From Brumimicrobium sp033722555 (lineage in GTDB: Bacteria > Bacteroidota > Bacteroidia > Flavobacteriales_D > Crocinitomicaceae), in contig JAWVYS010000002.1 in the NCBI GenBank assembly GCA_033722555.1, positions 62,001 through 126,000 on the forward strand: 64,000 nt of DNA, in the 5' to 3' direction. Below, in pieces: positions 38,086 through 45,829 of the stretch. The notes below the pieces were generated by a model. The model saw only the letters and a program-made list of their open reading frames with translations, was not told the DNA's origin and did no database searches. Numbering within the stretch: the first letter of the stretch is position 1; each line of letters opens with the position of its first letter. Made by a program: the position numbers and the translations under genes.

Positions 38086-38118
38086 TTTGTTTTTCTCATT
38101 GGGGGGGGGATATTTACG
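38086..38118 (+). promoter_or_regulatory. Candidate phase-variable promoter with 9-G tract
   Basis: TTTG (38086-38089) is followed by a 21-base spacer and TATTTACG (38111-38118), a relaxed match to the -7 box TAnnTTTG. Nine G bases fill 38101-38109 of the spacer. The box ends 29 bases before the head-gene ATG. The spacing equals that at the paralogous promoter (18125-18093), although the tract there is one base longer and the flanks differ. Slipped-strand changes of the tract would alter promoter spacing. The call is from pattern only. Confidence 0.6.
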
Positions 38119-38147
38119 GTCATCATTTAAATTAAAATACTTACTTT

Positions 38148-39389
38148 ATGAAAACAACATGTAATCTGATCACCGGAATGCTATGTCTCTTTGGTGCAAC
38201 ACTTTTAATGAATAACGCCCTTTATGCTCAGGGGAATAGCGGAGGAAATGCGAATTCAAACAACAATGCAAACAACAATGCTTTGAAATGGGAGATGCAG
38301 GGTAATACCGCAGACACCTCCCACTTTATAGGCACCACAAATGCCGCTCCGCTTAAGTTCAGAACCAACAATGTTGAAAGACTTCATCTTACTCCTGATG
38401 GGAAACTTGGAGTAGGCATCTCCAACCCTATTGCAAGGCTTCAAGTGCAGGGAGATTTAAAATTGTCAGGAGATGTTATATTTTCAGGTTATGAGGATCT
38501 TACGGACTCTCTGGGCAGGCTACTTTTCGTTGATGAAAATGGCAAGACCTATACTAAAACCTTAAAATCATTGTTCGATGCTATTTATACGCCGATTTAT
38601 GAAGACTGCCAAGTAGAACCTAACGGAGATGTATTAGCCCCTATATGGCACAATGGACTTAACAAAATCTATACAAATTGTCCTATAAATGTAGGAATCC
38701 GAACCTTAAACCCATTATACGCCCTTGACGTAAGAGGCCAGATCAGAGCATCTCAGAACATCTTTTTGGGAATTCCCGGCCAGTTTTCATTCAATCCACT
38801 TGCTCGATTACATATAGTCAACGTTGCAAGTTTGGCTCCAAATAACAAAGGTGATTTTTTAAGGTTTGATGATTTTTCGATATCTCATTTAGAGAATAAT
38901 CTTTTTAATGTCCTAAGAGTTGATGATAAAGGAGGACTTATAATGAATTACATAGGCCAAGGAAAGGTTTTGGATATAAGCTCAAAAACTGAGAATAGAA
39001 AGTTACTTCAACTTTACAACAATGGTTTAATGCGCGCAAGAGAAATAAAAGTTGACATGGAAATTTGGCCTGATTATGTTTTTAGTTCAGATTATATCTT
39101 GATGCCTTTAAATCAGGTAAAAGAATTCATTTCTCAAAACGGACACCTCCCGAATGTGCCCTCAGCAGCAGAAATAGAAGAGGATGGATTAAATCTTGGT
39201 CAAACTGCCAGAATTACCATGGAAAAAGTGGAGGAGCTTACACTTTATGTGATTGAGCAGCAGGAAAAGTTGGAGGAGCAACAAGAGCAATTGGATGAAC
39301 AAAAGAAACTCCTTGAAGAGCAAAAAGAGTTAATTGAATTGCAAAAGAAAGCATTGGAAGGTTTGATGTTGAAACTGGGAAAACAGTAA
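38148..39389 (+). CDS. Head gene of second surface locus: secreted protein with Asn/Gly-rich N-terminus and coiled-coil tail
   Basis: This is a paralogue of the gene at 16941-18059, nearly collinear over the signal peptide (ending ALYAQ), the Asn-rich stretch, SHFIGTTNAAPLKFRTNN, GVGISNPIARLQVQGDLKL and the NKIYTNCPINVGIRTLNPL region. It then diverges. The C-terminal part has the pattern DYILMPLNQVKEFISQNGH then LPNVPSAAEIEEDGLNLG, common in Bacteroidota tail-fibre-like proteins, and ends in a Gln/Glu-rich coiled coil of about 50 residues. Length is 413 residues. The function is unknown; a trimeric or fibrous surface structure is plausible. It lies 4 bases before the lipase-like T9SS gene. 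Confidence 0.85.
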   Translation: MKTTCNLITGMLCLFGATLLMNNALYAQGNSGGNANSNNNANNNALKWEMQGNTADTSHFIGTTNAAPLKFRTNNVERLHLTPDGKLGVGISNPIARLQVQGDLKLSGDVIFSGYEDLTDSLGRLLFVDENGKTYTKTLKSLFDAIYTPIYEDCQVEPNGDVLAPIWHNGLNKIYTNCPINVGIRTLNPLYALDVRGQIRASQNIFLGIPGQFSFNPLARLHIVNVASLAPNNKGDFLRFDDFSISHLENNLFNVLRVDDKGGLIMNYIGQGKVLDISSKTENRKLLQLYNNGLMRAREIKVDMEIWPDYVFSSDYILMPLNQVKEFISQNGHLPNVPSAAEIEEDGLNLGQTARITMEKVEELTLYVIEQQEKLEEQQEQLDEQKKLLEEQKELIELQKKALEGLMLKLGKQ

Positions 39390-39393
39390 GGTT

Positions 39394-42249
39394 ATGAATG
39401 TTAAAATAAGATTATTCAGCTGTATTTTACTATTTGCTTTATTTGCTAGAGGTCAAAGTAGTGATACCGTTGCTATGAATTATTATCAACAAGTAGCAGA
39501 TTCTGTTTATGGGAATTTAGGAACGTATGTTTCTTCCGGCTACTTGTTAAACAGAGCTTTGATGGATACTAATGCTTTAGCTTACAACACGGGTAAGTTA
39601 AGTGACTCTTTAGTCAATGCTGACTATATCTATGGTCTAATGTATGAACTTAAACTCATGGCATTGGATTCCAGCCAGGTTCCTGGTCTAATGACCATCT
39701 ATGATGATGTAAATGATTTTATGGGGGAAATTGAATTTGAAGAAGATAGGTATGTCTATCCTTTTGGAATTGTTGATTTAAATTTTGAATGGCTAGATGA
39801 AGAGGCCGCTTTAGCAAATGGTTCGATTAATAAAGTTGATGACCAATATTTTGACAACGGCAATAGTCATTTAGCGTATCAAACATATAATGCCAAATTG
39901 ATGGCTCCATTATTTGATTTATATTCTTCTGATATTATGGGAGTTGTTTTTAAACCAGAATATTTTTACAGCAATTATCGGTCAGTTGAAGATATAGCAG
40001 CTATAGAAATATCTTATAACGAGCGTACTTTTGCACTTGGTTTTAATGAAATCTTTGAATTTACTCCAAACTCCGACCTAAATCAATCGTTTTTGGTTAA
40101 AGTATTTTATAACAATGGTGATAGTATAGTCAATCAATGTGCCATATTTACACCTGAACTTGCTCTAATAAATAGCCTTGAAAAAACGGGCACAAAATTT
40201 CCTGAGTGCACGCACGAAGATGATTTTTCTGATAATGTTAATAATAAACTTCAATTCTGCTTTATAAATAGCTGTCTTAATAATGTCTCTAGTTATCGTC
40301 CTAAAAAGCCGTATATTTTAGTCACAGGTTTTAGACCGCCGATTATAGGTCAATCTTTCAAAAAAACATGGAAGCTTTATAGTAGCCAACATCGGAACTT
40401 ATTATTTAATTTAAGGTTAAACGATTATGACATAATCTTGGTACGATTTAATATACAATGGAAACCTTATCAGCATGGCATGCTAGAATCAGCAGATCTG
40501 TTTATAAAGTTTTTGAGAGATTTGAATAATAAAAAAGGATTAGGGGGGTACCATGAAAATGTTATTCAAGGGTCGTCTATGGGGGCTGATATTGTTAGAT
40601 TAGCCTTGCTCAAAATGGAAAAATTACACTTTGAAAATAACAGCTACCCACATCATCACTCTCGATTATTCTTAGCTTATGATGCTAATTTTTACGGCGG
40701 AAATATCCCTTTAGCTTATCAGTATCAAATATATAGCGGTTTTTTATACCCCAATCTTATCGGCAATCTCTCCCTGCCTAATTCATTTCTAAAAACATTT
40801 TTATATGCAACAATGGAACAAAAAACGGTAAAGGAGTTATTAACTTATCATGCAAAAGGGACTGGGAATGACTTGTTTCTCTATCCCCAAAATACGATTA
40901 ACTGGAAGCCAACACATCACAATAACAGACAGGTTTATTATAATGCATTAAACCAATATGATAATCAAGAACATTTTTTTCCACTCCAGTCTGCTACAAG
41001 AAATATTGCTATTTCACTTGGGAAAATCTCTGGAACTAATGATGAAGAGGAAGAATTGAGCTTTAATAAGGCCGGTGAGTATTGGCGCAAGCAAAATTTA
41101 TTGTTAACGCAAAGTGAACTGAGAATAGGTTTATTCAGTACTAACTTTGAACGCCTTTTTAAAAGAAGAAGAATCAATATGCTTCCATTTCCTTTTATTG
41201 CTGTAAACCATGAAATAAATGTACGTGAAATGCAAGAAATCGACAATGCGCCTGGATCTTATTTAAAGGGAGCAGGAAACATCATCGCCGTAACCGATTG
41301 GGCACATTTTACACTTCAGAATTTAGTGAACGGGAAAAACTTTTTCTCCCATAAATCTACTTTTACAGCTTTGGGTATTAACCCCAACCTCTGGCCGAGT
41401 GATGGTTCGCATACGCTAAATATGCAAGGACTGAATTTGATGTTTAATGATGTTGATCCAAACACAGGAGTTTTAATTGAATCCAACTACTTTGGCTACC
41501 CCAACCTCGGGCGCCCGAACGACCATTTTGATGTAACACCTTTTGAAGCCATTTATGTGGGAGAAAATATTCACCCCCATATTGTACTTGAAGAATCAGA
41601 TGATGCCGATGTAGATGCTATTAATGGTTTTATTCTAAATGAAGTAGAACCCTGGTACTTAGGCTTACAAAATGAAAATTTAGGCGCTCAAGCACGGAGT
41701 AATTATACTTACAAAGCCCACCGCAGAGCTAAGTATAGAATTACCACCGGTCATTTAGTAACACCAAAAACTGACCCCGGTGATTATAATGTAGAACCCA
41801 ACGCAGACCTAAAGTTAGAAGCAGGAGAGAGTATCCATTTAAAACCAGGAACCTATATAAAGGCGGGAGCTAAAGCCCATCTGTTTATTAATTATGCAGC
41901 ATGTTCAGGAGGAAAAAGCATGTTATCTTCAGGTAATGAAGAGGATAACAGCAATTCATCTTCAAACGATAGAGGTGTTCAAGAACAAATGAACACAACT
42001 GCTGAAATGAAAATAAACATCAATTTGTATCCCAATCCTTCTGCTAATAGTTTTACAGTAGCTTCCATGGAAGATATCCCGATTGATAATTTGTATATCT
42101 TCAATTTAAGTGGTAAGTTAGTGCATAGTGAAGATAAAATAGATGCAGCAAGATATGACTGTGCACACAATTTGGAAGGAGGAACTTACCTTATGGTAAT
42201 AACATGTGTGGATGGCAGTATTCACCGTAAAAAGATAGTTGTGTTATGA
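39394..42249 (+). CDS. T9SS-secreted alpha/beta-hydrolase (lipase-like) protein
   Basis: This 951-residue protein has a signal peptide (ending FARGQ) and a C-terminal type A sorting tail (LYPNPSANSF to IHRKKIVVL). The central part resembles a lipase-type alpha/beta hydrolase. A strand with an oxyanion-type turn (KPYILVTGFRPP, near 305) is followed by YDIILVRF and the nucleophile elbow GSSMG (393-397, Ser395), then LAYDANFYGGNIPLAYQ, which recalls the DxPhxGxxIPxg segment of Bacteroidota secreted lipase-like proteins. Catalytic Asp and His are not certain. A three-coathanger-like unit (LKLEAGESIHLKPGTYIKAG) precedes the tail. Its stop overlaps the next start by four bases. The DNA looks more A/T-rich than its neighbours. 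Confidence 0.82.
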   Translation: MNVKIRLFSCILLFALFARGQSSDTVAMNYYQQVADSVYGNLGTYVSSGYLLNRALMDTNALAYNTGKLSDSLVNADYIYGLMYELKLMALDSSQVPGLMTIYDDVNDFMGEIEFEEDRYVYPFGIVDLNFEWLDEEAALANGSINKVDDQYFDNGNSHLAYQTYNAKLMAPLFDLYSSDIMGVVFKPEYFYSNYRSVEDIAAIEISYNERTFALGFNEIFEFTPNSDLNQSFLVKVFYNNGDSIVNQCAIFTPELALINSLEKTGTKFPECTHEDDFSDNVNNKLQFCFINSCLNNVSSYRPKKPYILVTGFRPPIIGQSFKKTWKLYSSQHRNLLFNLRLNDYDIILVRFNIQWKPYQHGMLESADLFIKFLRDLNNKKGLGGYHENVIQGSSMGADIVRLALLKMEKLHFENNSYPHHHSRLFLAYDANFYGGNIPLAYQYQIYSGFLYPNLIGNLSLPNSFLKTFLYATMEQKTVKELLTYHAKGTGNDLFLYPQNTINWKPTHHNNRQVYYNALNQYDNQEHFFPLQSATRNIAISLGKISGTNDEEEELSFNKAGEYWRKQNLLLTQSELRIGLFSTNFERLFKRRRINMLPFPFIAVNHEINVREMQEIDNAPGSYLKGAGNIIAVTDWAHFTLQNLVNGKNFFSHKSTFTALGINPNLWPSDGSHTLNMQGLNLMFNDVDPNTGVLIESNYFGYPNLGRPNDHFDVTPFEAIYVGENIHPHIVLEESDDADVDAINGFILNEVEPWYLGLQNENLGAQARSNYTYKAHRRAKYRITTGHLVTPKTDPGDYNVEPNADLKLEAGESIHLKPGTYIKAGAKAHLFINYAACSGGKSMLSSGNEEDNSNSSSNDRGVQEQMNTTAEMKININLYPNPSANSFTVASMEDIPIDNLYIFNLSGKLVHSEDKIDAARYDCAHNLEGGTYLMVITCVDGSIHRKKIVVL

Positions 42250-42911
42250 GGTACGTGATATTAATCTTAATCAGTTTTTTGTTTTTGGGCACAAGTTCTT
42301 GCACGAAAGTAGGCAGAAACATTACCGTTAAAGGTAAAGTAATAAACCCTATAACAGGAACAAGGTATCCCGATTTAAAAGTACAATTAGTTAAATCACA
42401 GTCACTCAGTCTTCCAGGAGGATTTAAAGAAATCAAACATACCTTTACCGATGAAAATGGTGAGTTTGAACTAAACGCCACAAGATTAGGAAAGATTTGG
42501 GTTCAGGTGCAAAGTGGAAGCGATTTGTATGTAATCGGTTGGTATCAGGACGGTGAATACATCAGTGACAACTTTAGGACTACTGCACAAAAAAGAAAAA
42601 CAATGGAAGCGGATTTTCACGTGGTGCCGTATGGGGAAATGATATTACATATAAAAAATCAGAATTGTCAAGGTCCTAATGACACTTTAGAATTATATTT
42701 GGATGGTTCCTTTATAACCTATACAAATCAACAAGGACTGTTAACTACATTAACAGGATGTGCTGATGCTATGGGTAATCCACAAAAATTCCCAATGGGA
42801 GAAAGATATTACCATTGGGTGGTAAAAAGAGATGGTTTTCCAGATGAAATAGTTTATGATACTGTTTTCGTACAACCTAATCAAGAGACCATACTTGAAG
42901 TGTTTTATTAA
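42246..42911 (+). CDS. Lipoprotein with carboxypeptidase-regulatory-like domain
   Basis: This 221-residue lipoprotein has lipobox TSSC (Cys19). Residues about 25-110 form a regulatory-like beta domain: NITVKGKVINPITGTRYPDL, then HTFTDENGEFELNATRLGK, the usual signature of carboxypeptidase D regulatory-like folds. A second beta-rich half has Cys in NQNCQGPND and TGCADAMG. Translation is coupled to the lipase-like gene by an ATGA overlap. A decayed relative lies 0.6 kb downstream. A role as a partner, chaperone or immunity-type protein for the secreted enzyme is possible, but is inference from position. Confidence 0.8.
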   Translation: MRYVILILISFLFLGTSSCTKVGRNITVKGKVINPITGTRYPDLKVQLVKSQSLSLPGGFKEIKHTFTDENGEFELNATRLGKIWVQVQSGSDLYVIGWYQDGEYISDNFRTTAQKRKTMEADFHVVPYGEMILHIKNQNCQGPNDTLELYLDGSFITYTNQQGLLTTLTGCADAMGNPQKFPMGERYYHWVVKRDGFPDEIVYDTVFVQPNQETILEVFY

Positions 42912-42931
42912 ACAGGTGAAATATGTGGCTT

Positions 42932-43524
42932 GAAAGACCCTGGTAGTTAGGCTTACAAAATCAAAACTTAGGTACACAAGCACGCAGCAATTACACTTAC
43001 AAAGCCCACTGCAGAGCTAAAACAGAATAACCACCGGTCATTTAGTAACACCAAAAACCGATCCCGGAGACTATATCATCGAAAAAACGGGAGACATCAC
43101 CGTTTATGCCGGTCAAAGTATCTCCATAAAACCCAGTTTTCATGCGCAGAGTGGAAGTGATTTCCATGCTTTCATAGACGTTCAAGGATGTTCACGGCGA
43201 CGGGGAGCAGAAAAATCATCAGAAGAAAACAACACCTCTCAAACCGAAGTGAATAAGACCCTCTGGGAAGAGGGGAAAGAAACCAATACGTTTCCTGATG
43301 ACTCTTCTTCCACCTTAGTTATCTACCCCAACCCGAACAACGGTTCATGCGTTGTAAAGATACCAAGAGCGCAACTAGGAGGAAGCTATGCCATTGTCAA
43401 CACTAGTGGTGTTGTTTTAAGAAATGGTATCTTTCATGAGGAAAATGAAAAGATTTTTGATTTACCCAGTGGTATTTATTACTTTCAATGGAGATTCCAA
43501 GATGAAAGGGAAATAAAAAAATAA
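42932..43524 (+). pseudogene. Decayed 3' fragment of a T9SS surface-protein gene
   Basis: The first 230 or so bases closely match 41648-41880 of the lipase-like gene (for example GCTTACAAAATCAAAACTTA against GCTTACAAAATGAAAATTTA). The copy has a nonsense change (TGG TAC to TGG TAG at 42944) and a one-base deletion near 43020. After the deletion the frame is open: TTGHLVTPKTDPGDY, a three-coathanger-like unit (TVYAGQSISIKPSFHAQSGS) and a full type A sorting tail (VIYPNPNNGSC to DEREIKK). It has no start or export signal, so it is a remnant of a tandem copy that has since diverged. Confidence 0.8.
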
Positions 43525-43531
43525 TAGACTT

Positions 43532-43779
43532 ATGATCATTAGAATATTATTAAGTATATTGATAGCTACAGTTCTGTTTGGCTGCGGCAAAGAACGTTAC
43601 TTTCATGTTAAAGCGCTCAACCCTGTAACGAATACTCTTACGTTAATATATTAGTACGGTTGTACGAGGCAAAAGCCACATACGACGGTAAAGAATTTAA
43701 ACAGATATATGAAGGAAAAACGGATGGTCAGGGTAGTGCTAAATATAGCTTTAAGGCAGCACTAGGTAATAGCTATTAG
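43532..43779 (+). pseudogene. Decayed lipoprotein gene, partner of the preceding remnant
   Basis: An ATG at 43532 opens a lipoprotein signal (MIIRILLSILIATVLFGC, lipobox LFGC) followed by HVKALNPVTNT, and stops at 43652. The next frame continues LVRLYEAKATYDGKEFKQIY, then EGKTDGQGSAKYSFKAALG, ending at 43777. This is the same pattern as the intact lipoprotein at 42246 (VINPITGTRYPDLKVQLV, TDENGEFELNATRLGK). The frameshift and early end make it non-functional. With the fragment before it, it mirrors the order of the intact gene pair. Confidence 0.72.
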
Positions 43780-43843
43780 AATTCCGTCAAAAGAGAACGG
43801 CCTCATCCGCACAAAAAAAAAGAGTAAAAAGAATACGCCTGTT

Positions 43844-45214
43844 CTATTCCCAGCGAACCTCCTCGTACAAACGCGGCGGATGGATCTCCCGCTCTTTAAA
43901 GATGATGCCGTAAGATTCGAGTTCTTCCAGAATAGGGTCATAGATTTCCTTTTTCGTAGGAATATGAACGCCCTTTAGAGCGATGGTTCCGTTTAGGATC
44001 ATTTTCGCACAAATCCCTAGTGGCAATCCAACAGTATTACTCATGGAGGTGAAGGTTTGATCTTCGCCGATATTTACCATTTCAGAAGTAATCTCCTGAA
44101 ACTCTCCGTTTAATTTGTAAACAAATTTGTGATACATAACGATCATATCCTTATCATCAGGACCTAGTGACCATTTATCTTCGAGTATTTTCTGAAGCAT
44201 TTGAGCAGGTGTAGCATCCTTCAGTCCTAATTTTTCCTTTCCGTCAAATATACCGAGCCATACAAGCTTGTCCCATAAACTATCGTCCAGATCAATCTTG
44301 AGGTAATGGCGCAGTTTCAGCTCCACGGAATCATTTTCGTTATAGGGAAGAAAAGAATTTATAAAATCTCTCTTCGTCATCTCTTCACTTCCTTCGAGGG
44401 TGTAGCTATCGTCCGTTGCACCCAACTGCACAAAGACATCCCAGGCACGCGAAAAACCTTTTCTTCTGAGCGTTCCCCTGTAAATGGTGGGAATTTCATC
44501 CAGCCCGTAAATAGACCGATACATTAGTGAGTTTCTGTTCGCATAACCCTCAAATAAACCATAACCCTCGATGGGAATAATCTCGGTTCTCCTGAAAAGC
44601 TTATGGTACGGTATATATTTATACTTACCTTCCTGGATGAACTGAGCAGCCCCGCCCTGACCGGCCAAAACAACGTTTCGCGGATTCCAGGTAAATTTAT
44701 AATTCCAGGGATTATCATCACTCTCCGGAGCTACCAGGCCACCCGTAAATGATTCGAAAATATGCATTTTACCCCCTTCTCCGCGTATCTTGTCAATAAC
44801 ACGCATTGCACTCATGTGATCAATACCCGGATCCACACCTATTTCGTTCATGATAATAATACCGGCCTCCTGCGCCTTTTCATGAAGCGCCTTCATCTGA
44901 GGAGCCACGTAGGAGGGTGTAATTAGATCCGTCTTAAGATCTATACAGTCTTCAGCCACCTCCACGTGAAACCTCGCAGGAAGCATACTGATTACCAGAT
45001 CGGCTTTTTCAATTTCCGGTCGTCGTGCTGCGGGATCCAAAGCGTTGAATACTGCTGCTTCAGCATGGTTTGAGCCCTTGATTTTCTTTTCAATTGCTTC
45101 ACGGTTCTGGTCAACGATCTTTAAATGCCACTGATGTTTGGGGGCATTCTGAAGCAAGTAACGAATAAGCGAGGAAGCAGAAAGCCCGGCGCCGAGAATT
45201 AAAATGTTTTTCAT
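43844..45214 (-). CDS. Saccharopine dehydrogenase family protein
   Basis: This is a cytoplasmic NAD(P)-dependent oxidoreductase of 456 residues. The Rossmann fold opens with NILILGAGLSASSLIRYLL (GAGLSAS at 8-14). The second part has NEIGVDPGIDHMSAMRVID, a signature of saccharopine dehydrogenase C-terminal domains, then FESFTGGLVAPESDDNPWNY. Saccharopine dehydrogenase (lysine-linked) is the best guess for the substrate, but related enzymes act on carboxynorspermidine or other imino acids and the sequence does not settle this. It is convergent with the decayed surface locus and stands alone. Confidence 0.9.
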   Translation of the reverse strand: MKNILILGAGLSASSLIRYLLQNAPKHQWHLKIVDQNREAIEKKIKGSNHAEAAVFNALDPAARRPEIEKADLVISMLPARFHVEVAEDCIDLKTDLITPSYVAPQMKALHEKAQEAGIIIMNEIGVDPGIDHMSAMRVIDKIRGEGGKMHIFESFTGGLVAPESDDNPWNYKFTWNPRNVVLAGQGGAAQFIQEGKYKYIPYHKLFRRTEIIPIEGYGLFEGYANRNSLMYRSIYGLDEIPTIYRGTLRRKGFSRAWDVFVQLGATDDSYTLEGSEEMTKRDFINSFLPYNENDSVELKLRHYLKIDLDDSLWDKLVWLGIFDGKEKLGLKDATPAQMLQKILEDKWSLGPDDKDMIVMYHKFVYKLNGEFQEITSEMVNIGEDQTFTSMSNTVGLPLGICAKMILNGTIALKGVHIPTKKEIYDPILEELESYGIIFKEREIHPPRLYEEVRWE

Positions 45215-45455
45215 CTGGTATAAATTTATTTAGTTTGAATGTTTTGTGAAGTCAATCTAATTATTTGATAAGAATTATAGAGTAAACTTTTGTTTTATTT
45301 TTTACAAAATAATCGAAAAACGTGAAGTAATCCAAAGATTTTAGTGGTTTCTTTCAACATGTAGAGGAATTTCCACCGTATAGGGTGAAAAGCAAAAGAC
45401 TTAAAAGACATTCAAGAACATTTTCCGGGTTGATACCCCGGCATCGGACTTTTAA

Positions 45456-45665
45456 AACAGGGAACCTTGAGGATTAAACAAGGCATCATGGATCTTTAAC
45501 AAGGCATCGAGGATCTTAAACAGGGCATCGTGCGTCTTAAGATGGGAATCATGCACTGTAAACAGAGCATCATGCATCTTAAGCAGAGCATCATGCAATA
45601 AAAAGAAAGCATCGTGCGTGTTTAACAGAGCATCGAGCGCACTGAACAGGGAATTGGAGCCGATA
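45456..45665. repeat. Tandem array of ten imperfect 21-bp units
   Basis: Ten units follow each other without gaps, each 21 bases long. The unit begins AACAGRGCATCRTGC and ends in a variable six-base part, often RTCTTA. The middle GCAT-C-ATGC is a palindrome with one central base, and is kept in several units (for example 45567-45575). Units differ from each other at several positions and the end units are the most worn. Translated on the minus strand, the array gives a seven-residue pattern like HDALLKM/HDALFKI; no start codon supports a gene. Confidence 0.85.
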
Positions 45666-45765
45666 ACGTGAATACCATGTGTATTCTTTCAAGATGAATG
45701 GATCGTTTAACCTAATTAAATAACATTCAAATAATTCCTGAAGCCTGCAAAGTTCATTCTGTACT

Positions 45766-45800
45766 AAAAAAAAGCGTCCGCTTCTATCGAGGCGGACGCT
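45766..45800 (-). terminator. Rho-independent terminator of the TonB receptor gene
   Basis: A 9-base perfect G/C-rich stem (AGCGTCCGC pairing with GCGGACGCT) with a 10-base loop is followed, on the minus strand, by seven T bases. It lies 30 bases after the receptor stop. Confidence 0.88.
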
Positions 45801-45829
45801 GATCTCTGTTTAATTATGCGCAATTAAAC

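Larger units (their letters stand above)
45215..45829. other. Non-coding region holding a 21-bp repeat array and a terminator
   Basis: The 240 bases next to the saccharopine dehydrogenase start are A/T-rich and should contain its promoter, although no clear TAnnTTTG box was found. The 210-bp repeat array follows, then about 100 bases without features and the terminator of the TonB receptor. Frames cross the repeat on both strands because its period is a multiple of three, but none has a suitable start codon. Confidence 0.6.

Noticed and set aside
45456..45665. CRISPR array
   Set aside because: Units are 21 bases, directly adjoining and degenerate, with no spacers between them and no cas genes nearby.
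45456..45720. Small gene across the 21-bp repeat (either strand)
   Set aside because: The frames are open only because the period is a multiple of three. Neither has a suitable start codon, and the reading is poor outside the array.
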